Below, one piece after another: positions 51,963 through 59,573 of a DNA stretch of 64,000 bases. Both the position numbers and the translations under genes were made by a program. Position 1 is the first letter of the stretch. The number at the start of each line of letters is the position of its first letter. This stretch comes from Ruegeria sp. EL01 (lineage in GTDB: Bacteria; Pseudomonadota; Alphaproteobacteria; Rhodobacterales; Rhodobacteraceae), in NCBI RefSeq assembly GCF_900313035.1, contig NZ_OMPS01000048.1:1-64000 (forward strand). Direction: 5' to 3'. The notes beneath the pieces were generated by a model. It was not told where the DNA came from, made no database searches, and saw only the letters and a program-made list of their open reading frames with translations.

Positions 51963-52043
51963 AGCCAGGCCGAAACCTTCTGTTTACGGGCCTTTGCGGC
52001 CTGGCTAACTGTGGTAAATTCGGACGCCTTCATGAGGCGTCCG
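51963..52043 (-). repeat. Two intercistronic stem-loops between dctP and dctQ
   Basis: CGGACGCC-TTCATGA-GGCGTCCG (52021-52043) is a perfect 8-bp hairpin 11 bases after the dctP stop. AGCCAGGCCG (51963-51972) pairs perfectly with CGGCCTGGCT (51997-52006). No U-tract follows either one. Such hairpins after binding-protein genes usually protect the upstream mRNA from 3' decay and allow more binding protein than permease. Confidence 0.7.
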
Positions 52044-52054
52044 CCAATAAGGCG

Positions 52055-53200
52055 TTAGGCGTCGTGGACGTAATACTTACCCTGAGTTCCAGCCGCTTCG
52101 ACCAGCTTCTCAAAGTTGTCCATCGATCCAGCCAGTTCCATTTTGAACGGATCCCAATCAGCATTCTGATACCCGCCGGCATCCTGCCATTCGGCCAGTT
52201 GATCGCTGCTAAGCGAATGGAATTCGACCCCTGCCTTGTTCAACTCGGCCATCGCATAAGCACGTGCTGACGGAACCTTGGACAGGTTCTGATGGCTGGT
52301 CATCTCGGCGCCCCACATGATACCTTCCTGAACATCAGCAGGCATCGAGTTGAACCATTCAAGATTACAGGAATAGACTTGGCTATCCGGCACCGCCTGC
52401 GTGAAGGTCACGTGGCTGAGGATGTCCTTGAAGCCGAACACATACAGCGCACCAACAGACGGATCGAGCGCATCTGCGACACCTTGTTTAATCGCTGAAG
52501 GCGTTTCGCCCCAGGCGACTGGTGTCGGGTTTGCACCGGCCATCCGGTAGTATTGCTGCAGCATCTTGGAACCCGGCACGCGGAACTTCACGCCGCTCAT
52601 GTCGGAAGGGGTAATGATTGCGTTGCCACCTTGACGGACCGCGACAACACGGGGGTCGATCACCACATAGAACAACGCCTTGAACCCGGCGGCTTCGACC
52701 TTGGGGTGAACTTCGTTCTTCCAGGTGTCCGAATGAACCAGGTTGGTGAACCGCTGGTTTGATCCACACAGGTACGGCATGTTGATCAGGTCGACCGTCG
52801 ACGCAAATGGCGCAAAGTTCGACAGTGAATGCTGCGCCGCCTGGATCGTGCCACCTTGCACTTTTTGCACCAGCGATCCGCCCGCACCCAACTGACCGCC
52901 CGGGGCCAGTTTAACGTAGACCTTGCCATTCGTTGCGTTCTGGATGTTTTCTTTCAGATCCAGCTGCATGATCGGATAACTGCGCGATGCGCCCAGCACA
53001 TAGGCCGTCGCAATGGTCATCACGTGGTCAGCGGCCTTCTCTCTCTCACTCTCTTCCTTAGCGGTTTGCGCTGCGGCTTCTGATGACCACAAAACGCCCC
53101 CCGCCACGGCGACGAGCGCAGCGGTAAATGCCCCGCCGGCACTGAGTTTTAGGAAATTGCGGCGCTCTGCGGACGCAAGTTCTTTTCTGTCATTGTTCAT
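52055..53200 (-). CDS. dctP: TRAP transporter substrate-binding protein (DctP type), DHPS uptake
   Basis: A 381-residue periplasmic binding protein. The N-terminus carries a twin-arginine signal (ERRNFLKLSAGGAF, then a hydrophobic core to SSEAAAQ), so it is probably exported folded by Tat. 'LAPGGQLGAGGSLVQKVQGGTIQAAQHS', 'PSDMSGVKFRVPGSKMLQQYYRMAGANPTPVAWGETPSAI' region and 'QGVADALDPSVGAL' are typical of the mannitol/chloroaromatic-type DctP group, with the R of 'KFRVPG' expected to bind the acidic substrate. The ATG at 53200 has GGGAGGG upstream. It is the specificity subunit of the sulfonate transporter. Confidence 0.9.
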   Translation of the reverse strand: MNNDRKELASAERRNFLKLSAGGAFTAALVAVAGGVLWSSEAAAQTAKEESEREKAADHVMTIATAYVLGASRSYPIMQLDLKENIQNATNGKVYVKLAPGGQLGAGGSLVQKVQGGTIQAAQHSLSNFAPFASTVDLINMPYLCGSNQRFTNLVHSDTWKNEVHPKVEAAGFKALFYVVIDPRVVAVRQGGNAIITPSDMSGVKFRVPGSKMLQQYYRMAGANPTPVAWGETPSAIKQGVADALDPSVGALYVFGFKDILSHVTFTQAVPDSQVYSCNLEWFNSMPADVQEGIMWGAEMTSHQNLSKVPSARAYAMAELNKAGVEFHSLSSDQLAEWQDAGGYQNADWDPFKMELAGSMDNFEKLVEAAGTQGKYYVHDA

Positions 53201-53223
53201 GTATTGCCCTCCCATAGGAAAAT

Positions 53224-53421
53224 TCAGCGCTCGTCTGAACCGCCTTTTGCGGCTTTGCGATCCGCCTCCTTTTTCAGAATTGCGACAACGAACAAGATCG
53301 AGGCCGCGAACAGAACCAACATTTCCCCTACGTCTCCAAGAAACGCGCTGCTTGCAAAGGCACCCAAAGCCACATTCGCAAAATAGATGACAAATACGAT
53401 TATGGATGCAGCAAGGAACAC
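53224..53421 (-). CDS. Small two-helix membrane protein heading the sulfonate operon
   Basis: A 65-residue protein with two transmembrane helices (about residues 3-22, IIVFVIYFANVALGAF, and 31-49, MLVLFAASILFVVAIL) and a charged tail (KKEADRKAAKGGSDER). The GTG start at 53421 follows GGGAGA by seven bases. It lies 23 bases before dctP and directly downstream of the LacI-type operators, so it should be the first gene transcribed. I know of small ORFs at this position in related operons, but no function. Confidence 0.72.
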   Translation of the reverse strand: MFLAASIIVFVIYFANVALGAFASSAFLGDVGEMLVLFAASILFVVAILKKEADRKAAKGGSDER

Positions 53422-53457
53422 GCTCTGATCTCCCAGTAGAATCGGCTCTACCCCATT

Positions 53458-53492
53458 TGTAAGCGCTTACATTTGAATTGCAAGCGCTTACA
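53458..53492. promoter_or_regulatory. Two LacI-family operators in the divergent hps/regulator region
   Basis: Site 1, TGTAAGCGCTTACA (53458-53471), is a perfect 14-bp palindrome with the CG centre typical of LacI-family sites. Site 2 (53480-53492) has the same AAGCGCTT core followed by ACA. The centres are 21 bp apart, two helical turns, so two dimers would bind the same face. They lie 37 bases upstream of the small membrane protein gene and about 65 upstream of the LacI gene. Confidence 0.88.
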
Positions 53493-53556
53493 TTGCTGCT
53501 TTCATATGACCCATGAAACAGCTAGACTTAAGTGAAAACGAATTGTGAGTTCGGTA

Positions 53557-54576
53557 ATGTCAAATCTTCGGTCAGCTCCGACATTGGATGACGTGGCCCG
53601 AAAAGCCGGTGTTTCGACGGCAACGGTGTCGAGGTGCCTCAACGATCCAGAGCGCGTTGTCGCAGCAACGCGCGAACGTGTGATGTCTGCTGTATCCGCT
53701 TTGGGTTACACGCCGAATTTTGCCGCGCGCGTGATGGCTGCAAAACGCTCATTCACGATTGGCGCTATCATTCCAACTATGGAAAATGCGATTTTTGCCA
53801 GAGGCTTACAGGCCTTTCAGGAAGAAATTCACCGGCAAGGTTACACTCTGCTTGTATCCAGTTCAGCCTACCGATCCGAAGATGAAGAAGAACAAATTCG
53901 CACACTGGTGGCGCGCGGCGCCGATGGACTTTTGTTGATTGGTCACGATCGCGCGCCCCGCATTTTCGATTTCCTTGAACAGCGCAAGATGCCCACCGTT
54001 GTGGCGTGGTCGTTTATCCCGGACAAAGACACGCCTTCGATCGGATTCAACAACAGGCAGGCAATGAAAGCCTTAGCGAACCAGGTGATAGAACTTGGAC
54101 ATACGCGCCTGGCGGCGATTTCGGGCATCAGACAGGGAAACGATCGGGCCCGGCTTAGAATCGAAGGCTTAAAGGACGCCATGAAGATGAATGGTCTGCC
54201 GTCCGAGAGCCTGCCGATCATAGAGACATCATATGAAATCGAAAATGGCGCCGAGGCATTTGCCAAGCTTATGTCCCAAACAGAACGACCGACGGCCGTC
54301 CTATGCGGTAACGACGTTTTGGCGGTTGGCGCGGTCCGGCAAGCTCAGGACATGGGAATTCGGGTTCCGGATGACGTCTCGGTAACCGGGTTCGACGATA
54401 TCGAACTTGCCAGGATCATCAGCCCGCCATTGACCACCGTGCATGTTCCGCACCGCGAAATGGGTCGAAAAGCGGCACTGGCGTTGATTGAAATGATCGA
54501 AACGGGGTCAGTGGGGCATTCTATCGAACTGCCAACCGAAATCGTGAACCGACAATCGCTTGATCGAGCGAATTGA
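53557..54576 (+). CDS. LacI-family transcriptional regulator, probable hps operon repressor
   Basis: A 339-residue regulator. The HTH and hinge read 'TLDDVARKAGVSTATVSRCLNDPERVVAATRERVMSAVSALGYTPNFAARVMAAKRS', followed by a periplasmic-binding-protein-like sensor ('IGAIIPTMENAIFARGLQAFQEEI') with the family's 'RPTAVLCGNDVLAVGAVRQAQDMGIRVPDDVSVTGFDDIELARI' end. GTG at 53545 is an alternative start four codons earlier. It is divergent from the sulfonate operon, and the two operators between them are of the type its HTH should bind. The inducer is probably DHPS or a pathway intermediate. Confidence 0.88.
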   Translation: MSNLRSAPTLDDVARKAGVSTATVSRCLNDPERVVAATRERVMSAVSALGYTPNFAARVMAAKRSFTIGAIIPTMENAIFARGLQAFQEEIHRQGYTLLVSSSAYRSEDEEEQIRTLVARGADGLLLIGHDRAPRIFDFLEQRKMPTVVAWSFIPDKDTPSIGFNNRQAMKALANQVIELGHTRLAAISGIRQGNDRARLRIEGLKDAMKMNGLPSESLPIIETSYEIENGAEAFAKLMSQTERPTAVLCGNDVLAVGAVRQAQDMGIRVPDDVSVTGFDDIELARIISPPLTTVHVPHREMGRKAALALIEMIETGSVGHSIELPTEIVNRQSLDRAN

Positions 54577-54856
54577 CCTGAATTTTGTGCCAGCTTGCGT
54601 ATTCCTCGCTGCAATCTTCCGAATTCACCCCACCAAAGGCTGACGCGTAAGAGACTGGTTGGTCGCTGCCCTGCCCTCTTTGGACACCGCGACAGCCGAA
54701 GCTTCTAAACTTTGATCTGGCAGCGCTGGTCGGCTGCTCAATCCGGGTATTCTCGGCGGATCGTCGCGTATCGGTTGAATGCTGTTGGTCTGTTTTCCCG
54801 CAAGGAACTAGCCTTGGGGCGAAGACTCATTTCCTTAGATAGGAAAAGGACCAGTC

Positions 54857-55642
54857 ATGTCGTCAAATTGCTCAAATCGGTGGTTTTCAGCTTTAGCCTT
54901 AACTGCATCTGTTGCTGCTCCCACCGGTGCCCTCTCACAGAATGGTGGCTCGTTCTTCGAGCCATTCAACAACCTGTCTCAGGACCGGTGGTTTGTCTCA
55001 AGCGGTTGGGCAAACGGCGACCACCAAAGCTGCCTTTGGCACAGGAACCGGGTCAAAATAAAGGACGGCAAACTTTTGTTGTCCCTGACGGATCATGCCA
55101 AAGAGGACCGCGATTTCAGTTGCGGTGAAATACAATCACAAGACCGGTTGGGATACGGCACGTTTGAGGCACGCATGAAGGTTCCCTACGCGCGCGGTAT
55201 GAACGCCAACATGTTCACGTTCATAGGGTCTCCGCAGGATCGGCCCCATAACGAGATCGACTTTGAATTTATTGCGCGCGACGCGCCAACGCTGCAGACG
55301 AACTTCCATTTCAAGGGGGATAGCAACAACACCGAACTGCACTCCATGCCGGACGACGATGTATTTCGAACCTATTCGTTCATCTGGGAACCCGGCCGGA
55401 TACGTTGGTACATCGACGGTGAGCTACAGCGAGACCTAAGCGGAGACGCTTTGCCGAACGAGCCTCAAAAAATGTACCTCAGCATTTGGTCAACCGACAC
55501 TCTGGTCAGTTGGATGGGCGCATTTTCGGCGTCTTCTGCGCCGCAGGTTCTTGAAGTCGACTGGGCGGCCTACACCAAACTGGGTGAAAGATGCGCGTTC
55601 GAACAGTCTGTACTTTGTGACAGCAGGGTCAATGCGCTTTGA
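54857..55642 (+). CDS. Secreted glycoside hydrolase family 16 (ExoK-like endoglycanase)
   Basis: A 261-residue protein with a signal peptide (about residues 1-28, SALALTASVAAPTGALSQ). The GH16 fold is recognised by 'YGTFEARMKVPYARGMNANMFTFIG' and the catalytic 'NEIDFEF' (E-I-D-x-E nucleophile and acid/base), with 'SFIWEPGRIRWYIDGELQRD' downstream. ExoK-type enzymes cleave nascent acidic exopolysaccharide during export. It opens the polysaccharide locus, 280 bases after the LacI gene, and has AAAGGA upstream of the ATG. Four cysteines may form disulfides. Confidence 0.88.
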   Translation: MSSNCSNRWFSALALTASVAAPTGALSQNGGSFFEPFNNLSQDRWFVSSGWANGDHQSCLWHRNRVKIKDGKLLLSLTDHAKEDRDFSCGEIQSQDRLGYGTFEARMKVPYARGMNANMFTFIGSPQDRPHNEIDFEFIARDAPTLQTNFHFKGDSNNTELHSMPDDDVFRTYSFIWEPGRIRWYIDGELQRDLSGDALPNEPQKMYLSIWSTDTLVSWMGAFSASSAPQVLEVDWAAYTKLGERCAFEQSVLCDSRVNAL

Positions 55643-55994
55643 TCACGAACCCTGCACAATACAGGCGATCAGAAGTGCGCTGGAAAGATGTGTGCTTGTC
55701 TTTGAAACCGATTTTCAAAACGACTCTCATAGATTCTGAGCCGGGAAACCAAGGCAAAGTAGTTCATTGCTCTTGCCCAAATCTTGGTCGATTCCCGCAT
55801 GGGCACCCTAGCCTGGGTCGGTATCACTTGTTTTCGAGGGGCCACATGCGGCATTCTGGGAGGCAAGACAGCACCATTTGGTGCCGCAGGTTTCGTCCCG
55901 TGAAAGACCGTCGTGTTGCAACCACGACGAGCGGTGCGCTTGTTTGTCTGACCGTCGGCACCGTCGATAAGGACAACCGAAGGGCTTCAATCGA
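55643..55994. repeat. Intergenic region with two perfect inverted repeats
   Basis: This 352-base gap between the GH16 and polymerase genes has no supported gene. GCACCA-TT-TGGTGC (55871-55884) and CGTCGTG-TTGCAAC-CACGACG (55909-55929) are perfect inverted repeats. The latter could be an operator or hairpin before the polymerase gene. The core ACCATTTGGT of the first also occurs in the ArsR operator at 4177-4186, probably by chance. Confidence 0.45.
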
Positions 55995-57290
55995 ATGAAC
56001 GTGAAACTGGCTTCGATCATCGATCCTGAACAAAACACGGCCTATGTTGTGCCTGCTGTTGCGCTGTCGATGATCGTTTTTGCCTATTCGGTGAATTTCG
56101 GACCACTTTCGATCCTTGCCTTTTATGCTGTTTGGCTTTTTCCTTTTGCTCTCGCTCCGCGAGTTTTGTTGGCGCGCCCCGGCGCGGTTGTTCTGCTTCT
56201 GATGCTACCGTCTTTCTTTTTGCTATCCACTTTATGGAGCGATGCGCCGTCCGCCACGTTGCGCGCATCTATTCAGTATGGGATCACCTTCTTCGCCGGT
56301 TTGGTCGCCGCCAGAATAACGTCGCCGGGCAATCTTGCGCTTGGCGGGACCATTGGGTGTCTGCTTATTCTGTTCTATTCCGCTGTGAACTGGGGATATT
56401 CCTACGACTATATTGATGGTGATTTTGCGTTTAACGGTGCGTTTTCCTCAAAGAACCAGCTTGGCTACTTTGCGACCCTTGCGATCATCTTCTCGATGTC
56501 GCTTATCGGGGTCTTCAGAACGCCGCGGGTGCTGTTGCCGATGATCGCGGTCACAGCAGTATCTGGATGCGGCATGCTTTGGATGTCGGATTCCGCGACT
56601 TCGCTGTTGTCGGCTCTGGTGGCATTTTCTGCCGTTTTCTTTGCCGGCCTCGTCATGCTTCTCGCCCCTTGGCTGCGACGGGCTACGGTTGTTTTGGCGC
56701 TGACCGGTATTGCAGCGATGGTATTGGCCTCGCAACATCTGGGTGCATTCGATGCACTTCTTGCGGCGTTCGGTAAGGACACGACCCTGACCGGCCGAAC
56801 ATACCTTTGGAACCAAGCGTTCGAAATCGGCGCGCGGCAACCAGTTCTGGGGCTCGGATACAACGCATTTTGGGTTCACGGGCGACCAGAGGCAGAAGCA
56901 CTATGGGATACTTTTTACATAACTGCGCGCTCTGGCTTTCATTTCCACAACGCGCTGATTGAAACCTATGTAGGGACTGGATTGGTCGGACTTGGATTTG
57001 TGATCGCACTGTGCGTACTGTTGATCGTCATGCCGCTCAGCGCTGTATTCGGCCGGGGCAATGTCGGATCGTTGATGTTTTTCTCTGGCCTAGCCGCCTT
57101 GTTCCTGGTGCGCTCGGTCGCTGAGGTCGATTTCGTGACACCTCATACCGTCGGATCTTTTCTGGTCGCCTTCATTTTGTTGCGTTTGTTTGATCACAAC
57201 CGAAACGTGCGGCACGCAGCATCCCTTTCCAGACCCACGCGGTCAACACGGCATCCATCCTTGAGCACTGCGACAGGGGTTTTCGAATGA
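55995..57290 (+). CDS. O-antigen ligase / Wzy-like polysaccharide polymerase
   Basis: A 431-residue membrane protein with about eleven hydrophobic segments. 'WSDAPSATLRASIQYGITFFAGLVAARI' and, in the C-terminal half, 'TGRTYLWNQAFEIGARQPVLGLGYNAFW' followed by 'FHFHNALIETYVGTGLVGLGF' are the Wzy_C (O-antigen ligase) pattern, with H-N-x-x-L-E. ExoQ-type proteins of this kind polymerise repeat units on the periplasmic side. The start has no strong ribosome site (GAAGG about 14 bases upstream). The next gene starts 66 bases downstream. Confidence 0.87.
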   Translation: MNVKLASIIDPEQNTAYVVPAVALSMIVFAYSVNFGPLSILAFYAVWLFPFALAPRVLLARPGAVVLLLMLPSFFLLSTLWSDAPSATLRASIQYGITFFAGLVAARITSPGNLALGGTIGCLLILFYSAVNWGYSYDYIDGDFAFNGAFSSKNQLGYFATLAIIFSMSLIGVFRTPRVLLPMIAVTAVSGCGMLWMSDSATSLLSALVAFSAVFFAGLVMLLAPWLRRATVVLALTGIAAMVLASQHLGAFDALLAAFGKDTTLTGRTYLWNQAFEIGARQPVLGLGYNAFWVHGRPEAEALWDTFYITARSGFHFHNALIETYVGTGLVGLGFVIALCVLLIVMPLSAVFGRGNVGSLMFFSGLAALFLVRSVAEVDFVTPHTVGSFLVAFILLRLFDHNRNVRHAASLSRPTRSTRHPSLSTATGVFE

Positions 57291-57356
57291 TGATCCGGTC
57301 GCGCGTCAATGTCCCATCAGCAGCCAGTTGCCTAACGCCATCGCGGAGTTCCGGAT

Positions 57357-59573
57357 ATGAATGAACCTGTGAAAGACCGGCGCATTACCTGGACCAAAGA
57401 CAATGCGCATCTACTTGCCGGGTACCGGGACGAGCCGCGCGTCGATATGGGCGCCATGATGAGGGCCGTAAGGCGCCAAATTCCCTTGGCGTTGGCATGT
57501 GCGTTTGTCGGCATCACAATCGCTGTCCTAATGATCCTTGGATCTGTTCCGCGTTACACAGCCGTCGAAACTATTTTGCTGGATGAAGAGCGCGGCGAAT
57601 TGCTCAACGAGGTTTCTCCGCTACCCAATGCCGTCCGTTCGGACACCGCTGTGCAGAGCGAAATCGAGATCATCAAATCCCGCGCGCTGGCCTATCAGGT
57701 TGTCGATCTGCTGAAACTTGATCAGGACGCCGATTTCCTATCTCCGCCTCTTGGGCTGAGCGAGAAAGTCAGCCGCGTAGTCTCGTCTGTGACGCGTCCG
57801 TTGGCGCGTTTGTTGACACCGCAACCTGCTGCAAAATCGGGGACCGAAGGGGCCAGCGAAGCGAACACCACCACCGACAATACCCTTGTTCCCGAATTTA
57901 ACTTCGAGGCGACAGACCGCGACCGCGCCGTTCGGATATTGCGCGACCGGCTGTCTGTCTCACGGACCGGCCGGAGCCTTGTGATCGAAATTGGCTTCTC
58001 GGACTTTGATCCAGCCCGTGCGGCCTCGATTGCGCGTGGCTACGGCTTAGCCTACGAAGGCTTTCAGCTGGTGACGACAAACGAAGTTGCTGCCAAGGCC
58101 GAAGCCTGGCTGCGTGAACGCCTTGAGGTATTGGAACGGAAGGCCATTGATGCTGCCTCGGCCCTGCAAGCCTTCCGCACCGAAAACGATCTGGTGCAGG
58201 TGCGCGGTGATCTTCTGACGGAACAGCAACAATCGGAACTGGCCAGCGAACTTGTCAACGCATCTGCCGCCGCAGCCGAAGCGGAAGCATATCTGGAAAG
58301 CCTGATATCCTTGTCGGAACGCGCAACGGATGAGGCCGATTTCATCGCGGTTCCATTTGTCGAAGGCCTTGTTGACGGTGCAAGTGACACGGTGCGTCGG
58401 GATTTTCTGGATGCCAGCCAAAGCTATCGCCAAATCGTTGACCAATTCGGAGAAGACCACCCTCAAGCGCAGCAACTGAGCAACCGCATTCAAGTTCTCG
58501 CCGAAACCCTGAAGGTCGAGCTGGATCAAGCGACGCAAACTGCGCGCGTGGCGCACAATATGGCGTTGGGTCGCGAGCAGTCCCTGCGGTCGGATCTTGC
58601 TGCGTTGACGGGCACTTCCGATGTGAACGTGGCCCTTCGCGGCAGGTTGCAGCAACTAGAAGCTATCTCGGAAACCTATGCACAGGTCTATCGCGACTAT
58701 CTGGCCCGGCTGGAAGTCACGATGCAGCAGCAGAATTTCCCAATTGCATCGATCAAGATCATCTCGCCTGCGGAATTGCCCAAAGATCCATCCAGCCCCC
58801 GGAAAAAGGCGATGTTGTTCACCGGCGCCTTGCTGGGCGGACTGTTGGGGGCATTGGCGGGCGCCGCCCGCGAGTTGGCTCCAAAACCGGCGCGTACCGT
58901 ATCCGAACTGCGGCAAGGAGTTGGGGTGAATTGCGTTGGAATGCTGCCGGACCCCAACACGTTGGGAGACACGGCGGCAGCTAACGCACATGTCCGCACC
59001 GTTGAGAGGTTGGCGCAGGTTTGCGAGGCCCACAGCCAGTCCAACACGGGCTTGTTGATCGGAGTGGCTCCACTGACGTTTGGTCTGGAAAAACCACAGG
59101 ACTTGCCGTTGGATCTGGCCAATCGACTGTCTCGTGAAGGCACCCGCAAAGTTTTGGTCGTTTACGAAGGCGTATCACAAGGCCTGTTGCCTGCGGTCAC
59201 TCCAAATGGGGTGGAAACCGCCAGCATGCAAAGCGTCATGGACCATATGCGCGAACACGCGACGGGCGGTTCTGCTGACATCGCACAGGACATTCTGGCA
59301 AGTGATCTGCGCACGCGGTTCAACTATGTTTTGGTCGCGTTGAACCCGTTAAGCCATACAGAGCAATCTGATCCCCACGCCTGGGTCTATGACATGACCG
59401 TCCTGCGCATCCCATGGGGCAAAGTCCTGCCAAGCTTTGTCTCGGACGCGCTGCTTGATCATCCCAAATTCAGCGATGCTTTGGCGACAACGGTTTTAGA
59501 AGACGCTGACCTGTCAAAGGCACGGCGATATATGAGCCCCGGCAGTTATGAGGAGGTCAAAATCAATGCTTAA
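57357..59573 (+). CDS. Wzz/ExoP-like polysaccharide co-polymerase with pseudo-kinase domain
   Basis: A 738-residue inner-membrane protein. A Wzz domain with first helix near residues 40-60 ('IPLALACAFVGITIAVLMIL') is followed by a long periplasmic coiled coil (residues 230-430) and the GNV-type 'YLARLEVTMQQQNFPIASIKIISPAELP' end. The second helix starts near residue 483 ('AMLFTGALLGGLLGALAGAA'). The cytoplasmic part (505-738) occupies the place of a BY-kinase, but at the P-loop position it reads 'LIGVAPLTFGLEKPQDLPLDLA', without GxxxGKT, and there is no C-terminal tyrosine cluster. It should control chain length without phosphorylating. It overlaps the next gene by eight bases. Confidence 0.87.
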   Translation: MNEPVKDRRITWTKDNAHLLAGYRDEPRVDMGAMMRAVRRQIPLALACAFVGITIAVLMILGSVPRYTAVETILLDEERGELLNEVSPLPNAVRSDTAVQSEIEIIKSRALAYQVVDLLKLDQDADFLSPPLGLSEKVSRVVSSVTRPLARLLTPQPAAKSGTEGASEANTTTDNTLVPEFNFEATDRDRAVRILRDRLSVSRTGRSLVIEIGFSDFDPARAASIARGYGLAYEGFQLVTTNEVAAKAEAWLRERLEVLERKAIDAASALQAFRTENDLVQVRGDLLTEQQQSELASELVNASAAAAEAEAYLESLISLSERATDEADFIAVPFVEGLVDGASDTVRRDFLDASQSYRQIVDQFGEDHPQAQQLSNRIQVLAETLKVELDQATQTARVAHNMALGREQSLRSDLAALTGTSDVNVALRGRLQQLEAISETYAQVYRDYLARLEVTMQQQNFPIASIKIISPAELPKDPSSPRKKAMLFTGALLGGLLGALAGAARELAPKPARTVSELRQGVGVNCVGMLPDPNTLGDTAAANAHVRTVERLAQVCEAHSQSNTGLLIGVAPLTFGLEKPQDLPLDLANRLSREGTRKVLVVYEGVSQGLLPAVTPNGVETASMQSVMDHMREHATGGSADIAQDILASDLRTRFNYVLVALNPLSHTEQSDPHAWVYDMTVLRIPWGKVLPSFVSDALLDHPKFSDALATTVLEDADLSKARRYMSPGSYEEVKINA

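Noticed and set aside
54577-54856. Open frame 54712-55128 upstream of the GH16 gene
   Set aside because: It runs into the GH16 gene in another frame and has no ribosome site or family resemblance.
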